Assembly: GCA_034770075.1 (NCBI GenBank)
Contig: CM068378.1
Coordinates: 42,374,508 to 42,438,507 of the forward strand
Source of the DNA: Aralia elata
Taxonomy: Eukaryota > Streptophyta > Magnoliopsida > Apiales > Araliaceae
Direction of reading: 5' to 3'
Length of the DNA: 64,000 nt
Positions within the stretch are counted from its first letter, which is position 1, and every line of letters starts with the position of its first letter. Shown here piece by piece: positions 30,961 to 45,900 of this stretch. Position numbers and translations under genes: made by a program. The notes under the pieces are model-generated. The model was not told the DNA's origin. It did no database searches and saw nothing but the letters and a program-made list of their open reading frames with translations.

Positions 30961-32920
30961 TATTGTCTTTGCTGTTTTAATTTATAATGTTTATATTCAT
31001 ATTATTGAAGAACTTAATATTATTTTTTAATTTAGATTTATTTAGTTCTCAGATTTAAGACAGTGATATAACCTAGAACAAATATCATTCAATTCACATA
31101 TTTTCTAATTTTCTTAATTTAAATTTCAAACTCATATCTTTTGGCATATGCTCTATAAAAGATTTCAACATCTTCCAAGTGTACAAAATTTTTGACCAAT
31201 ATATGGTATTGTCTCATTATTGTAGTATGAATCATGAACATAAATACCTTCATCTAAAATTTTCATACTAGAAGAGGAAGAACTATTAAAAATTAAGCTA
31301 AACATATTATCAACCATGGTAGAAATCTTACTATTAATTGTTGATGAACGGGAACAAGAAGATTGAGAGCTTGCAGTTGATTTGTGAGAGCAAGGCAGCT
31401 AGGGTTTGTAGAATAAGCCCTAAATGTTCGTGATTGCAGGTTTTATAATGCACAGAGGCTATATAATATCCATTCACTCTCTTAAAACAAGTTTCTCTTT
31501 TTTCAATCATACTTCAAAATTCATTAACTTTTTCCTTACAAATCTAAAATTCTCAATTTATGTCACTAAAAAAAAACTCTCATAAGTCTTCAAAACAAGA
31601 TGTTGATATATTTTGATTTAGTTAAAATGACTAGAATTGAGATCAAAGTTTTGTATAGGCACCAGTGAATTGGTGAGTCACGACTAAAAGCTAATCATTT
31701 CAATGCACTACTCCATCAAGGAAATTCACTGTAAGCTATTTTTGTTCACTAATATTTTTCTAACATATCTTATTTTTTTGGATATATTCTTAAAATTCGT
31801 AAGTTTGCAAATACTTCTCTTTGTAAGGAACTACGGGAGTATCTTTTTTCTTTGCTCATTGTATGCACGCAATCTGTGAAAATTGTGAATTACTGAAATA
31901 ATGATACTTTTAATCTCCTAGATAAATTCCAAGAGTCCCTTGTTTATTCACATTAGACTATATATGTAGAGCATTGCAAAACTCGATTCCATACACCTGT
32001 CAAATGAGCTCAATAAATCAACAATTTTGGCTACTCATTTATGTCTAACCAACCCTTTGCATTCTGATGCATTAGGACTGTGGAATCCTTTACTGCAGTT
32101 CTTGTACATAAAACACATTTTGATGGATTTTTCTTCTGCAAGCATGCAGCAAAGCAGGGAAATTTTAGCACTCTAGAACATACTCAAAATTGCACAAATT
32201 GGATAAATCTATCACTGAAAAATGAGAAGCTTTAAACTACTTTTTCAGGGAGAATCTGTCCCTCATTTTCTTGTGTTTTGATGCCAAAAATCTTGGAACA
32301 GAAAAATTATAACGAGTTTTTGGTTTACTCAATTTGAAATTCCCATTAAAAATGCAAGTCGAAATTTGAGAGAGAAGTATTTCTGGCAAGAAAATAATTA
32401 ATGGCGGGGCCTATGTTTTCCAATTACATTCAGACATTACAATTTACATGTGAGAAAATAAAACGGTTATTTTTCTTGTTTTCCTTTCCTTTCCCATCAT
32501 TCAAACACAACCGAATTCATGTTTTTACTTTGATCAAATGCATCTTCCGAACATTTCCTAACCTCACCTAAAAAAGCTTGGTATCAAATTATTTTGGACA
32601 AGATTAAACCAAACGGATGAAAAAAGCCATAGTTGAGAAACTCGTTTGATGAGTTTATACATTATCATTATAAACTTACAAAGTCGCTCATACTTGATAA
32701 TTCACAATTATTCAAAGCATCAAATACGATATATTATACAAGATGGAGCAGAAGCAAAACACAATACAGACCTCACAACATGTTTCACACCATCAAAATC
32801 AGCATCAGGAGCTGATAATAGCTACTTAAACCACTCAGTTACTTATTACCAAGCTTAAACTGATGTGTGCTGGGAATGATGTATATGTACAAACTGAGGA
32901 TTTGTTCTTTGTTCCATATA
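30961..32920. other. Intergenic AT-rich DNA
   Basis: Nothing supportable was seen. This separates the acetyltransferase from the 3' end of the FBP7-like gene (its 3' UTR should occupy the last few hundred bases). Confidence 0.5.
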
Positions 32921-35900
32921 TTAGCCAGGTACAAAATAATCCATCCTTTCCACAGGCAAGTTCAGAACTGATGTATCCACCTACACGAAAAGATACGATA
33001 GTTAAATGTTTATTGGTATAATATTGCATAGCATGACTGACATTATTCCAGAATTTTAAGAGCTCATTAACCAATAGGAAATCGAACATTGGTGATACAT
33101 AATTGAACTTCGTGTCAACAAAGTACTAATATATATGATCAACAGCAGTACTAAGGATGAGTTGAAAAAGGGAAGCAATCAAATGTAAAAGCATTGGTTT
33201 ATTGGAGAACTTCTGAATCACATGAGCACATTCTTACATGTACACGTGCCATTATACCTGAGGAAGAACACACTCGCGTTTTTAGGTGAAACTTGTAAAC
33301 ATTAGCTAAACTTAAGAAGTTAAAGGTGTAAGAAAACAGACCACAGTATAAGATTGTAGAATTATTAGATTGCATCTCTAGCAGCACTTGAGCGTAAAAC
33401 AAGATGAAACTGGCTAAGCCGTAACAATGAAGAACCACAGATGGGCACACAACATGAAATTTGGGAATATCACAGATAACATCAGCACACAATACTCGGT
33501 CAGTTTGCAGTGTGAATAAACGAAAACAGAAGACAATATGAAAAACTAATATATACAATCAACAGCGGTACTAAAGTCTACCATTTTACTTAAAACCTAG
33601 GATGGAAAGGATGAGTTGAAGAAAGGAAGCAATCAAATGTAAATAAATTGGTTTATTGGAGAACTTAAAATTCACATGAGCACATTCTTACATGTACACG
33701 TGGTGTCATACCGAAGAAGAAACAAGACACAGGCCTTTTCAGGTGAAACTTGAAAACAGTAGCTAAACTTAATGGTATGTAAGGAAACAAAGAACACTAT
33801 AAGTTTGTAGAATTGTTAGATTGCAAATCAATTACCATTCGAGGGTAAAACGAGATGAAACTGGCTAAGATGCCGTAACAATGAAGAACCACAAAAGATA
33901 ACTACTAAAGTGTTGAATAATGACATGGTCTGCATAAGGGTAACCTTATAGAAGATGAAACTTAATGAATATGATGACTTAACGAAAAAGGCATCCTACT
34001 ATATTGTTCAAATAAAATTCTACTGCTGTGAATAGTATGATTAATGTAGTTGATGCTAGTTTTTTACTCACACTTGTAGCTTCAGCACTTAGGTTGACTT
34101 TAGTTTATTACTTATACTTGTAGCTTCCTTTTTATTGCGATGTTGAGAGCTAGTAACGTCAACTTTTGCACTTAATAAATGATACAAGTACAAGAAATTT
34201 AGCATCCTTCGAAGGATCAGCTAAAGCTGAGGATAATTGGGTCAACAAGAATCAAGATATGAATAAATATTCAGAATAGGTACCATAAACATTAGTATTG
34301 TAAAATAAAAGGAGAGAAATATTAGGTGCCAGTGTGCCAAGTTGTTAGATCAATTTATACCCCACCTTAAGACATTCACACTGGTTAAGTCATCAGTAAT
34401 TTCTTAGATCAATTTATACCCCATCTTAAGACATTCACACTGGTTAAGTCATCAGTAAGTTCTTCCAGAGCCTATTATCTCATAACGTGTCTTTTAGATA
34501 TATATTGTATGCTATGTTACACAGACTTTCATTTTGCCCTAAAGTGTCTGTGTCTGACACTTGACACTCGGACAAGGGTAACAACTTCAGCAGTTCCTGA
34601 CGAGATATTTATCTAGGGATATGAACACAAGATGGAACTTGTGTAGACTCAATGTTAACCAATAAGGCCTAATCAGTCTCATGTTTCAGGCCTGTTTAGG
34701 CCTTACTGATCAACATTTGATGGGGACTCCAAGACAAGAACAAAGAAGAGATTTTTTATATTTATTATTTGGAGTTTTTATTATGATAAAAGTAGCCGGG
34801 GAGAAATGATGGGGATCAATGATTTAGTTTTCTTATTTATTTAGATGATTTAGTTTTCTTATTTATTTATTTTGTTTATTTCATTATGATGGACTTGTTT
34901 TAGTTAGTTGGGGTATTTTTGTCTTTTGTCATTTTATTAGTTTCCAAGTCCAATTTAGGGTTGTTTTTGTTTAAATACCGATGTAATTTTCACACGAAGG
35001 ACATTCTGAATATTGAGATTATTATTGGCTTTTGTTATATCGTGGAGATGTCTTAATAGACGCTGAGTTGAAACTCTAAACCCTAGAATTTAAGTGCAGA
35101 GCTTAAATCCTAGTTCTAGCCCTCTCTATCAATCAATAACAAAATTCGTTTACAAATTATCCTACATCAACATTGATTCTACACAAGTTCCATCTTGTGT
35201 TCATATCCCTAGACAATATCTTGTCAGGAACTGCTGAAGTTGTTGCCTGAAACATGGGTGAGAAATTATGAAGAAAGACACCAACAACCAACTCCAATTC
35301 AGAATACGGACGGACCCCATCCTCTCCAAGAATTCACGAGAACAAACGCAAATTATTTTTAAGGGAAATAACGATCAACAGCATGTCCAGAGGCTTTTCC
35401 CTACCCAGGTTGGTTATAGTGAGGCTTACATGTCAGAAGAAGATTGTGACCATGTGCCTATTCTCTCCTTTAATGCAGAAGGAAACCCAGACTATATGTT
35501 CAAAGATTTGACTGACCACTGTTATTTTGATATCTGCCACCATACAGAATGTCTTGAAGAAGCCGTCTGGATAGAACCCTGAGAAGAACTCAAGAAGAAA
35601 GACAAAAAACAAAAATCACAATGCATCACCCTGCAAGAGGTTCCCCAATGATGATGACAGAAGCACCCAACCATGTTCTCCTTTGCAGCCTTATTACCAG
35701 AAGGCCTTAAGGCATATACGAAAGGAGGCATGGGTAAAATCAGTCCAAAGGCCAGTAGAAACTATTGCTATGTTTCAATCAACATCCCAGCTGGATCAAG
35801 ATAATAAGTTTCCACCATTAGGAACTCATTCTGATAAAGCAAATAAAGTCAATCACAAATGGAAGATCTCACATCCAGAAGTTATTCTTCCTGATGGCAC

Positions 35901-38900
35901 CACAGAGCAAGTTTTACCTACTGAAGCTGTATTAAACTGGCAATCAAAAAATACTATGGCACAAAAATCTATTCTTAAGAGGACTAAGCAAAGTCAGCAG
36001 AGACTAGAGCAAAAACTAACTAGGTGTTTGGATTCTTTACAAACACCTTTAGAGATGCTCAAGGTCTACATCATGGGAGTTTATTATTGATGCATGAAAA
36101 TATATCCTTTGCCAATCAAGAAAGAGAAACGAAAAGCCTCAATGCCCAGCTAGCTGATATTGAACGAGGTTTTCGCATCAAACCATCCATGAACTCAACA
36201 CTTCCATATATATCTTCCTCACTATAGTCATTAACCCCACCATCTGTTTATCCCAAATTCACCCAACCCCTTGTCATACCTGACTCAACTGAGTTAGAAA
36301 AAAAGTTTGGGAAAACTTCCATTCTTATGGCAAGAAGCCATTGGCCAAGCTTCAACAAAAGGATCCTTCATTTCATAAGATGAAGGAAAAAGTTGAACCC
36401 TTTGAAACATTCTAACCTACACCTCCAAGGCTCCATCACAAATGATGATGCACCAAAATCCTTTGGCCCAATTTTTGAAGAATCATGCAAAAGGGGTTGA
36501 CAAAAAAATCCCTGAACTTCAAGCAATCAATTTCTTCAGATGAATCTGACAAAAGCTCATAAGACATCTCTGAAGATGATGATTCACAAAGGTCTTTACC
36601 TCCACAGTTTATGAATCAATCTGCCAGTTTTAAAATGGAAGACGTTTTTGACGATCCCCCATCTGATAATGATGCTCCACCAGCAACAGGAGAAATGCCA
36701 ATATATTCATTTATTCCCCAATCATATTCGGCAAGCATACGTTCTTCACGCTTGATGATGTCTCTCCAACCAAATGGAGGGAAAAAATGCAAGAGTTCAG
36801 ATCTTGGTGTGTAACAGAACTCTAGAAGCTCAATAATACAGTTGAAGATGTGATCAGGAGATTTACAGCCAGAATGGTAGGCACACAAAAGAAATGGTGG
36901 GAAACACTCCATGAATATTGTCACATTCAAGTTAACAAAGGGCCTGATCTCCATCAATTCATTCATTGGACTTCTTTACAATGAATTTTTGGGAAATCCA
37001 ATACATGTTACAGATACAGTCAGGGAAGAATATTTCCAAATAAAGTGTTGCTCTTACTTCCCAAAAGATATAGATACACACATTCAACAAATGTCAAAGC
37101 GATTTTATCTGCTTGGTGGACTTGATGATCCAAATTTAAAGCAAACATACTTTAATTCAATTCCCGGTCCTCTCAGTAAAGAAGCATTCCAACAATTGGA
37201 AATGAAAGGGAAAACATTGGCACAAACCACTCTCGAAGACATTCATCAACATGTGATGCGAGCATTACAAAGTTTATGCAACAAAGAAAATTTCTTTAAA
37301 GATTTTAACGAGGTCCAGATGTTTGAAAAAGCCTGCAACAACTCGCATCTTCTCATCAAATGCTCAAGCAAAGATGGATGTGACTGTTTGTTTTCTCACA
37401 AAAGGAAGAAACACTTCAAGAAACATTTACAAAAGCAAGAGATTCAAGAAATCGATAACTGACAATATACTAGCAGTCAAACCCAATTAAGCAAACCTAT
37501 CAAAAAGGTAACATCAGGGCGACTATGCTAGCTACATGCAACAGTAACAAACCAGGCCATCAGACTCTTCAAAATACTGTGTCCAACCGAACACTCCATC
37601 CGAGTCCATATAACATAGATTGTATGTAACATTCTAGGTAGACAGGTTACTTCAATGTCATAGACCAACAAAAGTGTATTACCTATAAGATGCACTATAT
37701 GTAATCTAAGAAGCTAGCAAGATGCTATATTCTTCCTCAGCAGAGTCTGACATTAGGTGTGTTGAAAATGCCCCTCAGAAATGCCACTAACATTCTTCGA
37801 AGTGGCTAGTTAATAACCAAGTTGAAACGGTTCATCCTGTTCAGTGTTTTAACATTTATTATTCCTACATAAAAAGATACTAAAACTGAACGGTATTAAA
37901 ATTTTGGGCATGATAATAACTTTTTCTACAACCATATTATACCATGTAAACACTAAACTTGTATGTCAATTAATATTTCGTTAAAATGTGCTTTCATGTT
38001 GTATCTTTGGATTGATCCCCTTGTAGCAACTTTATAATTTTTTTAAAGATTGAATAGTTACTGATATTTAGTTGATATAGTCCATCGACAAAGTGAGGAA
38101 AACAAGTTGGATAAAATTGTGTCATAACCTCTTTAACTTTTTCATAGTAGTTCAACCAATAGTCCATATATTTAAATATTTTGCTTCTTCAAAATAAATA
38201 AATAAAAATTTAAAGGGCTGCTTGTAAATAAATAGGCATACTAGTTGGTAAACTCACGACATGTAAAGTCAGGCAAAGTATTGGAAGCATATCTGTCATG
38301 AATTCATGGTCTCACTAGTGATAGTAGTTATTTAGCTAAAGTATGGTTGCTATCTGGTTGTTAGTAGGATAATTGTTATTATCTATTGAATAATGCAATG
38401 GTGACAAAACATGGTTATACAAATATCGATACAAAATGGCATGTCAAAATTTAACTAGTTGATGATTCATCATACTTGGGTAGAGTCAGAGGTTATAACC
38501 AACCACAAACATACACATACACATAATTATGTATGTATTTTAGTAACAATTCTTTAGTTATCAAAGCATTATTGTTATCTCTTATCTTATATGGTTGTTA
38601 GTTAGTAGAATAAGGACAATAGTTATTTTTTATCTAGTTGGTAGTAAGGATAGTAGTTATCTTTTGTTAATTAGTTGGTTATATAAGGGGGGCATTTTGA
38701 GCTCATAATGCGTATGTTTGAAATCATGGTTACCAGGAACGCTGGATATGCGAAACGAAATCGAGTATGAGAAACGCTACCTATGGTGAATGCACAAGGT
38801 ATTTTAGTTCTCGTACCACAATTCGGAATGACGCGGTACACGGAACACAAGGCAATTAGAGTTCCCTAGTAACCCTTTGAAACTTCTTTCTATTAATCAT

Positions 38901-39939
38901 TTTCATGTGCCTCTATCTATCTCTCTATCCCTTCCCCGGTTCTACTTTCTCTCTTCCTCATCCCCTCTCTCTCTCTTTCGCTCTCTTTCTCTCTCTCTCC
39001 CTCTTCTTTCTTCTTTAATTTCTTGTTCAAATATGTTAAATTCTAACCAATGCTCAACTGAAACCAAGACAATATCTATTATTCTCCTATAGAAGAATTG
39101 GAAACTTGGAGGATAGCTTAGATTTATAACATTCGAAAGATTGCTTTCAACTTTAATAAATGAGAAGTTAGCATAGAAAAGGTGTTTAAATGGTTTATAG
39201 TTATTCATAAACCAAGAAATATTTACATGAAATATACTATTGTTAGGTAAAACTTAGATGGAAGATGAAAGCTACCTCTTCAAATGGAACAAAGACAAAA
39301 GGTGTTAGACCCCTCTTATGTGAAATAGCTGGCACATCTGGGTTGTGTGTTTCATCCTCCTGCCAACCTTCTATAACTCCAAGAATATTTTCACTAGGGC
39401 CACCAATCTCATTGTCATTCACACCACTTGTAACGATTGAAAGTAGATCCATTCGATTGTTGGCCCCTACAATTGTACCCCTTAACCTGTTGAAGGAACA
39501 TATCCACCAAACAGATTCAACAATATGGATATCATGATGATTTTACAGTAAATTGTTTTTTTTTTTAGGGCTGTGGGGGATTAAACTCAAAAAGTACTAT
39601 AAGTTCAACAACAACGAAGATAATGATGGAAAAAAGGAACAGAATATAGTAAATATCATTATCTTTTTGTTAGTAATCGTCATTTTTAAACATCAAGTAT
39701 TCATAATTCATATCACGTCAATTCATCTACCAAATACAACCACAAAACCGAGTCAACTACCAAAAAATCATAAATTCTGGCTCAGATGCTTAAAGAAGCA
39801 GAAAGTGGAGAGTACTACTTTTGAACAGTAATATTCCGACAGCGAAATTTACTACAAGTATTAAGAGATGTATCTTAGTTAGAAATAATTATTTTTCTAA
39901 AGCCCAAGTGGAATTAAAAGAAAAGATCCTATTTTCATT

Positions 39940-39975
<36 letters not shown>

Positions 39976-42900
39976 TACAGAGAGAGACAGGAGGGATGGA
40001 GAGTTTTAGCTGAGCTCACTTGAGCATTAAATTAAATTACATAACTATGTTAACCAAAAAACATAATATACCTTAAGCGGATTCTCCACACAGTTGGACG
40101 TAAGCCAGGATACAGAACAGCAGCTTCAACCTGTAATAGAAAAGGTATCCATATTCACCTTCCAAAAGAAAACTATGAAGTGAGCACTACAAAGTTGACA
40201 GATCAAACAAGATCTTATAGAGAATCTGACTCAGGTATGTTATGTGCTATACCCAACTGGTAATTTCTATCTAACTCGATCAAATTAATTTATAGAAATA
40301 CAATATTGACCAATTAGGAAACCTGGCAAGAAATAGAGCCAAACCTTGTCTTCAGAAAATGTGTAGCTGCCACTATAAACACCCTCGACTTTAGGTGCAC
40401 GGAAGTTCATGAATTTTGCCACATCCTTTAATTTGTGTGATGAATTCTAATCATTGCACATGAGCAGAATCAAACAACAATTGACAACAGAAACATTTTT
40501 CTCATAAATCTTAAGCAAAAAGCCAGATAACAAATCTAACCTTGTAGAGAAATCTTCCAGAAGGGTAACATCTCATGTAGCGGAAATAGCAGACCTGAAA
40601 TAACATGCAGAAACAGCGAGAAGATTTATGTATTGAATTCTTGTAGCCAATCATAAAACATTGCTGCTTTTAACGATGTGGAAACATTACATCACTCTGC
40701 AAAGACAGATGAGAAGTATACCACATGAACTGGATTCGTAACCTTCCATTCTGCCACTCCAGCACGGATGTAGGTGTTCCTACTGACATATAGACCTAAT
40801 GGATAAAATACATACATACATTACACTAGATAACTTTACAAATGAAGATGCTGGACATAATCAGTTTTAAACAATGTCTATATTTACTGCAACGCAATAT
40901 GAATATATGATGCAAGATACCAACAATTTAAGAATCCAATCAAATTTGCCAATAACTACCGTAAGTGCTAAGCAGTGAGATAAGGGCATTTCTCAAAAAG
41001 ATTACTGCAGTACTATTACAGAAACTTAAACAAGCTGATGTGCCTATATTGTTATGATTAGATGCTCATGTAACTGCCAAGTGCCAACGTAGGTGATACG
41101 TTTTTCCCTTGTGCCGTTTTACTTACTTAATTCCTCTTGCATCAAACATGTCTAGAAATGTATTTGAATTGGAACTTGGACATGTAGTGGACATCAATAC
41201 CTCAGACATTCTTAGCCATATGCCCCAACTTCTTTTGACATGTTTTTAATAACTTGTAACAGTTATTTATATTTATTTCAGACATAAAAAGCATCATTCA
41301 TATTTAAAAGTAATAATTAATAAATAAATAAAAGGTTTTGTTGTAAGAGATGTATGAGAAGTAAAGATGCTATTTGATAGTGCATATGTGATAGATAAAG
41401 CAATATCATAATCTCGTGTAAAATGTATCTAGCATTCTTAAAAATTGTAAAATATCCATGCTTATGCTTATATCAATGCCTTAAGGACTGGAATGCTAAT
41501 CACTTTGGTAATGTTTTTCGTAATAAAAGAAGACTTCTTGCTAGAATTTTGGGGATTCAAAAATTTTTATGCCATAACCAGTCTTTTTTCTTGTCCAATC
41601 TGGAGAGGAGTCTTGTGAGTAATAACAAATTCTTGAACGTGAGGAGTTGTTATGGTTCCAAAAGAGCAGAGTGGAGTGGCTAGCCCTTGGAGAGAGGAAC
41701 ACTAAATTTTATCATCTCTCCACCATCATGAGAAGGAAAAGAAATAAAATAAGTACCCTTAAGCTTGAGGGAGGGGATTGGAGTGTGAATAGTGAGGAAA
41801 TATGCAATCATGTCCTGACCTATTTTAGACAACTTTTCACTAGTAAGGAAATAGGGGACCTCAGTGAGCGTCGCTCCTTTTCCTCAAAAATTGAAGATAT
41901 TGATTGTAGTGAGCTTTGTAAGACCATTGAGTTTGAAGAGACTACTAAGGCTTTAAAATCTATGAAACCTGCAAAAGCCCTGGGTCCGGATGGATATCAA
42001 GCCTTTTTCTTCCAAAAATATTGGGGAACTGTAGGTAGAGATGTCCATAACTTTGTAGGCAATGCGTTTGATAAGGGGGAGTTTCTTGAAGAGTTGAATG
42101 CCGCTCTAATTCCTAAAGTTGACAATCCGGAGAGTGTCACTCAATTTAGGCCTATTTCTTTATATAATGTGGTGTACAAAATCCTTAAGAAGGTTCTATT
42201 TTTTGCGAATGACCTCATCCTCTTCTCTAACGCCTCCCCCTTCCAAGCCAGAAATATCATGAAGGTCCTCCAAAAATTTCAAGAATTGTCAGGTCAAGTG
42301 ATAAGCCTTGATAAACCAAAAGTTTTCCTTTCTCCTAACACTCATCCGGATATTGTGAGAGACATTAGAGAAATTTGTGGTATCCCTATCACTAATGATC
42401 TAGGAAGGTATTTAGGGGTCCCTCTTATTCATAGTAGAATCTCTAGGAACACTTAATTACATAATTGATTAAGTGCATAAACGTCTACCTGGTTGGAAGA
42501 GTCGTTGCCTAAGTAAAGCCGGTAGAGCTACCCTCATTCAATCCATCACTGCTGCTCTTCCTGTTTACACCAAGGACATCTTGGACTGCCCCGTCAATAA
42601 GGATGCATCCTCTACTTGGAAAGGGGTGGCTAAAAGTCTCAAAGAAGTGAAAAAAGGATTTAAATGGAAGATAGGAGATGGGGTGAAGGTGTAACTGTGG
42701 TTTGATGCGTGGGCTAGTCCCATACCTCTAAATGAGATGATCGAAGAGGAGATTGTGGAGGAGGACTTACTGTTACAGGTGAGTGACGTCATTGGGGAAG
42801 ATAGGAAATGGGAGTTAAGTAGAGTTAATACCCACTTAAAGGAGGAAGTGAGGCAGGCTATATTGGGAGTTCCCATTCCTAGACTTTCTGATGGGGTGGA

Positions 42901-45900
42901 TATACTGATTTGGGGCCCTGCCTTGGATGGGATTCTTACGGCCAAGGCTGCGTATAATCATGTTCAAGAGTCCCATGGGAATTTTAATGGAAATGAAAAC
43001 TGGAAATTGTTATGGCAAAATAAAATACCCCAAAAAATCTGTCTTTTTATGGTTAACATTGAAGGAAAAAAATTTAACTAATGAGACCAGATTTAAAAGG
43101 CAAATGAGTGAGGTTGCCAATTGTGCTTGATGTGTTGTTGCTATTGAAAGTACTATCCATGCTCTTTGGGATTGCTACAAAGCCAAAGTGGTGTGGGACA
43201 AGTTTATCTCAATTCGTAACCGTAACCTTATCTTCTCCTTGCCTCTACAAGAATGGGTCCGGAAGGATTTGTCTTCCAATCTTATTGCCCAATCTTTAAC
43301 CAAAAGGAAGAGTACCCTTACTTTCATTGCTGTCCTATGGACAATTTGGAAATCCATAAACAAAGAGTCTATTGAGTCTATCTGTACTAATCTTTTTGAG
43401 TCGAAGCGTTCCATTTTCACCCTTCTTTCTAGCCTTGAACAAGCCTTTCCTCTTGCTATTGCTATTAAAAATGTATCCTTGCAACCCCTTGTTATATGGA
43501 AAAGTCCATCAGTGGTGTTGCTAAAGCACAATACAGATGCTAGTTTAAAGCATAACCCTTCTTCTGTTGCTATTGGTGGTTTAACTCGAAATGAATCAGG
43601 GAGATGGAGCAATGAATTTTATGGAAGAATTGGGGCCTACAATATTTTGTCTGCTGAATTTTGGGCCCTTCATGAAGGATTTAATCTGGCATGGGATATG
43701 AGAATACCCAACATTAAAGTTGAAACAGATTCAGAAGTTGCTGTCAAGATTATTAAAGATGGTGACATTAGGGGTCATCCTGATGGGAGCCTCATTGCTG
43801 ATTGCCGCCAACTCTTGAGGAAGCCTTGGAATGCTAAAGCTTTTATTCACTAAAAGGGATGGAAATAGATGCGTAGACAAACTTGCGGAGATGGGACATA
43901 GTTCTAATTATGTTATTTGTAGTACTAGGGAGCCTCCTGTTGAAATCCTAGCATTGCTAGAAGTTGATTGTAATGACTCTATTTCTTATTACTCTTAGGC
44001 CTTCATGGCCTCCTATGCACCAAAAAAGGAAAAAAAAAAAAAAAAAAAAGCCCCAGATGGTTATAGATTATCAGAAATTATTGATTACCAGTTTCTTGTT
44101 ACAGCCATCAGCTACATGATATCATACTCCCTCCGTTCCAAAATACAGGATCGAGTTTGATTTTTTTAAATCTATTTGAGATATTTTTAAATTCAAAATT
44201 GATATGAATTCATTTAGTTTTAGGCTATACACTCGTGAAAATCGTAAACTATCTAAAAAATGCTTCTAATTACAAGATTTATTGCTTTAAGAGTAAAATG
44301 AATCACATCAATTTTATATTTGAAAATATCTCAAATTGACTTTAAAAAGTCAATATTGATTTTATATTTTGGAATGTAGGTAGTATTTAGTTTTTTGGAT
44401 AAGAAATTAGTATTAGATTTACTTATAGCAAGTGAAATAAACTTTTGTTTATAGTTTGTGCCTATACTCTATTTTACATGCTACATCCTTTTCCTGTGTG
44501 TTGGCACGTCCTTGTCATGTATTTTTCTTGTTCACTTTCTGCACCCGTGCCTCATTTTCATCAGAAATTAAGGAATGGACTCGTGCAAAATACAAATTAT
44601 CTTAAAGCATATATTCCACCACAGATAGACTGGTTATGACTGAACCATGAAATGATGAAAGTTTAGTTACAACTTCCACTGAGGAAAAGAGGAGGAGAAG
44701 GAACAAAGAAAGATTTTAACTAGTGTTGAATTTAAATACTCTAACATATCTATCTTAGCAAACAATTACAAAATAAAAAATAAATAAATACAGACCTTAA
44801 CCAACTTCTAATAATAATTTCAGAATTTCAAATAAAATTCTCTACGTTGGTGCTAAAAGCTTATTTACTCGATCGGAATAAATCATCACTAAAACAATAA
44901 TGAAGAAGGTATCTGATTTAATAAAGAGCAACATTTTGATTGCGATCTGATTCTAGAATTTTAGCTTAATTTGGTTACTATCAAGGCAAAGACATGCCAA
45001 AATCCCCTTTAGTAGAGACCAGGTTCCATTAACCAAATTTATTCCGATGGAAAACCCTAAACTAGCATACAATATTGAGCTATCATCAGTAATATATCCA
45101 GCTTTCACTATTCAGGAGAATAGTTTAGACCTTCCGAAAATATAATGGAAAAAAATATTGTTGATAAGTTTCATATGACGTGCAACATACAGAAACTACG
45201 AAGGAAAGAAAAACATAGAAAAGTGGAAGTAAACTAAAAAGAACTCCACAAAAATTGAAGTAAATCAGTATAAGCAAAACTAACGTCAAAACATAAATTG
45301 GGTGAGCAAAGTCATATCTTACCATCAGTACGAATCCTTGGCCTTGAAAGCCACATTTTTCTCCATGAAGCATCATATTTTGACTGTAAAAGCTTATAAT
45401 TGTCCACAACTCCATAGAGCTTCACGAAAAATGTTCCGATATATTAAGTTAGATAATAATGAGCAAATGATGGGAAAAAGTTCATTATCAATAACATGCT
45501 ACCTGCCAAGCCTTTAAGCATGCATTGCGCCAAAACACGGGATTACGGATTGTGTATCTCCATTTCCGACAAACACAGGCTGACCTCCCTAAGTTATACG
45601 GGCTCATTCTTGCAAAAATCTGCACATGCATATTTACCAGGGCAGCAGATACTTACAAATTCCTTTACATATAAACCAAAAACAAAAGGCTTTATATACC
45701 AATAGATATTTCTAAAAGCATCTTAAAATCTTGCAAGTCCATGCACACTAAAATTCAAAGAGCACAAAAGTGTGTATACATCATTGCAAAGGACAATGAA
45801 CTAGAAGTTAAGCTAATGCATACCTAAAATAACAAGAATTCACTATACACAACTGACTGGCTATGATATCAAATAATGGTATCACAACAAAAGCCTAAGT

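Noticed and set aside
33199..33558. 119-residue minus-strand frame
   Set aside because: Lies in a duplicated non-coding part of the FBP7 last intron; the second copy of the duplication has no matching frame.
38877..39208. Frames over the CT-rich tract
   Set aside because: Low-complexity Ser/Leu or Arg/Glu runs from a CT/GA repeat.
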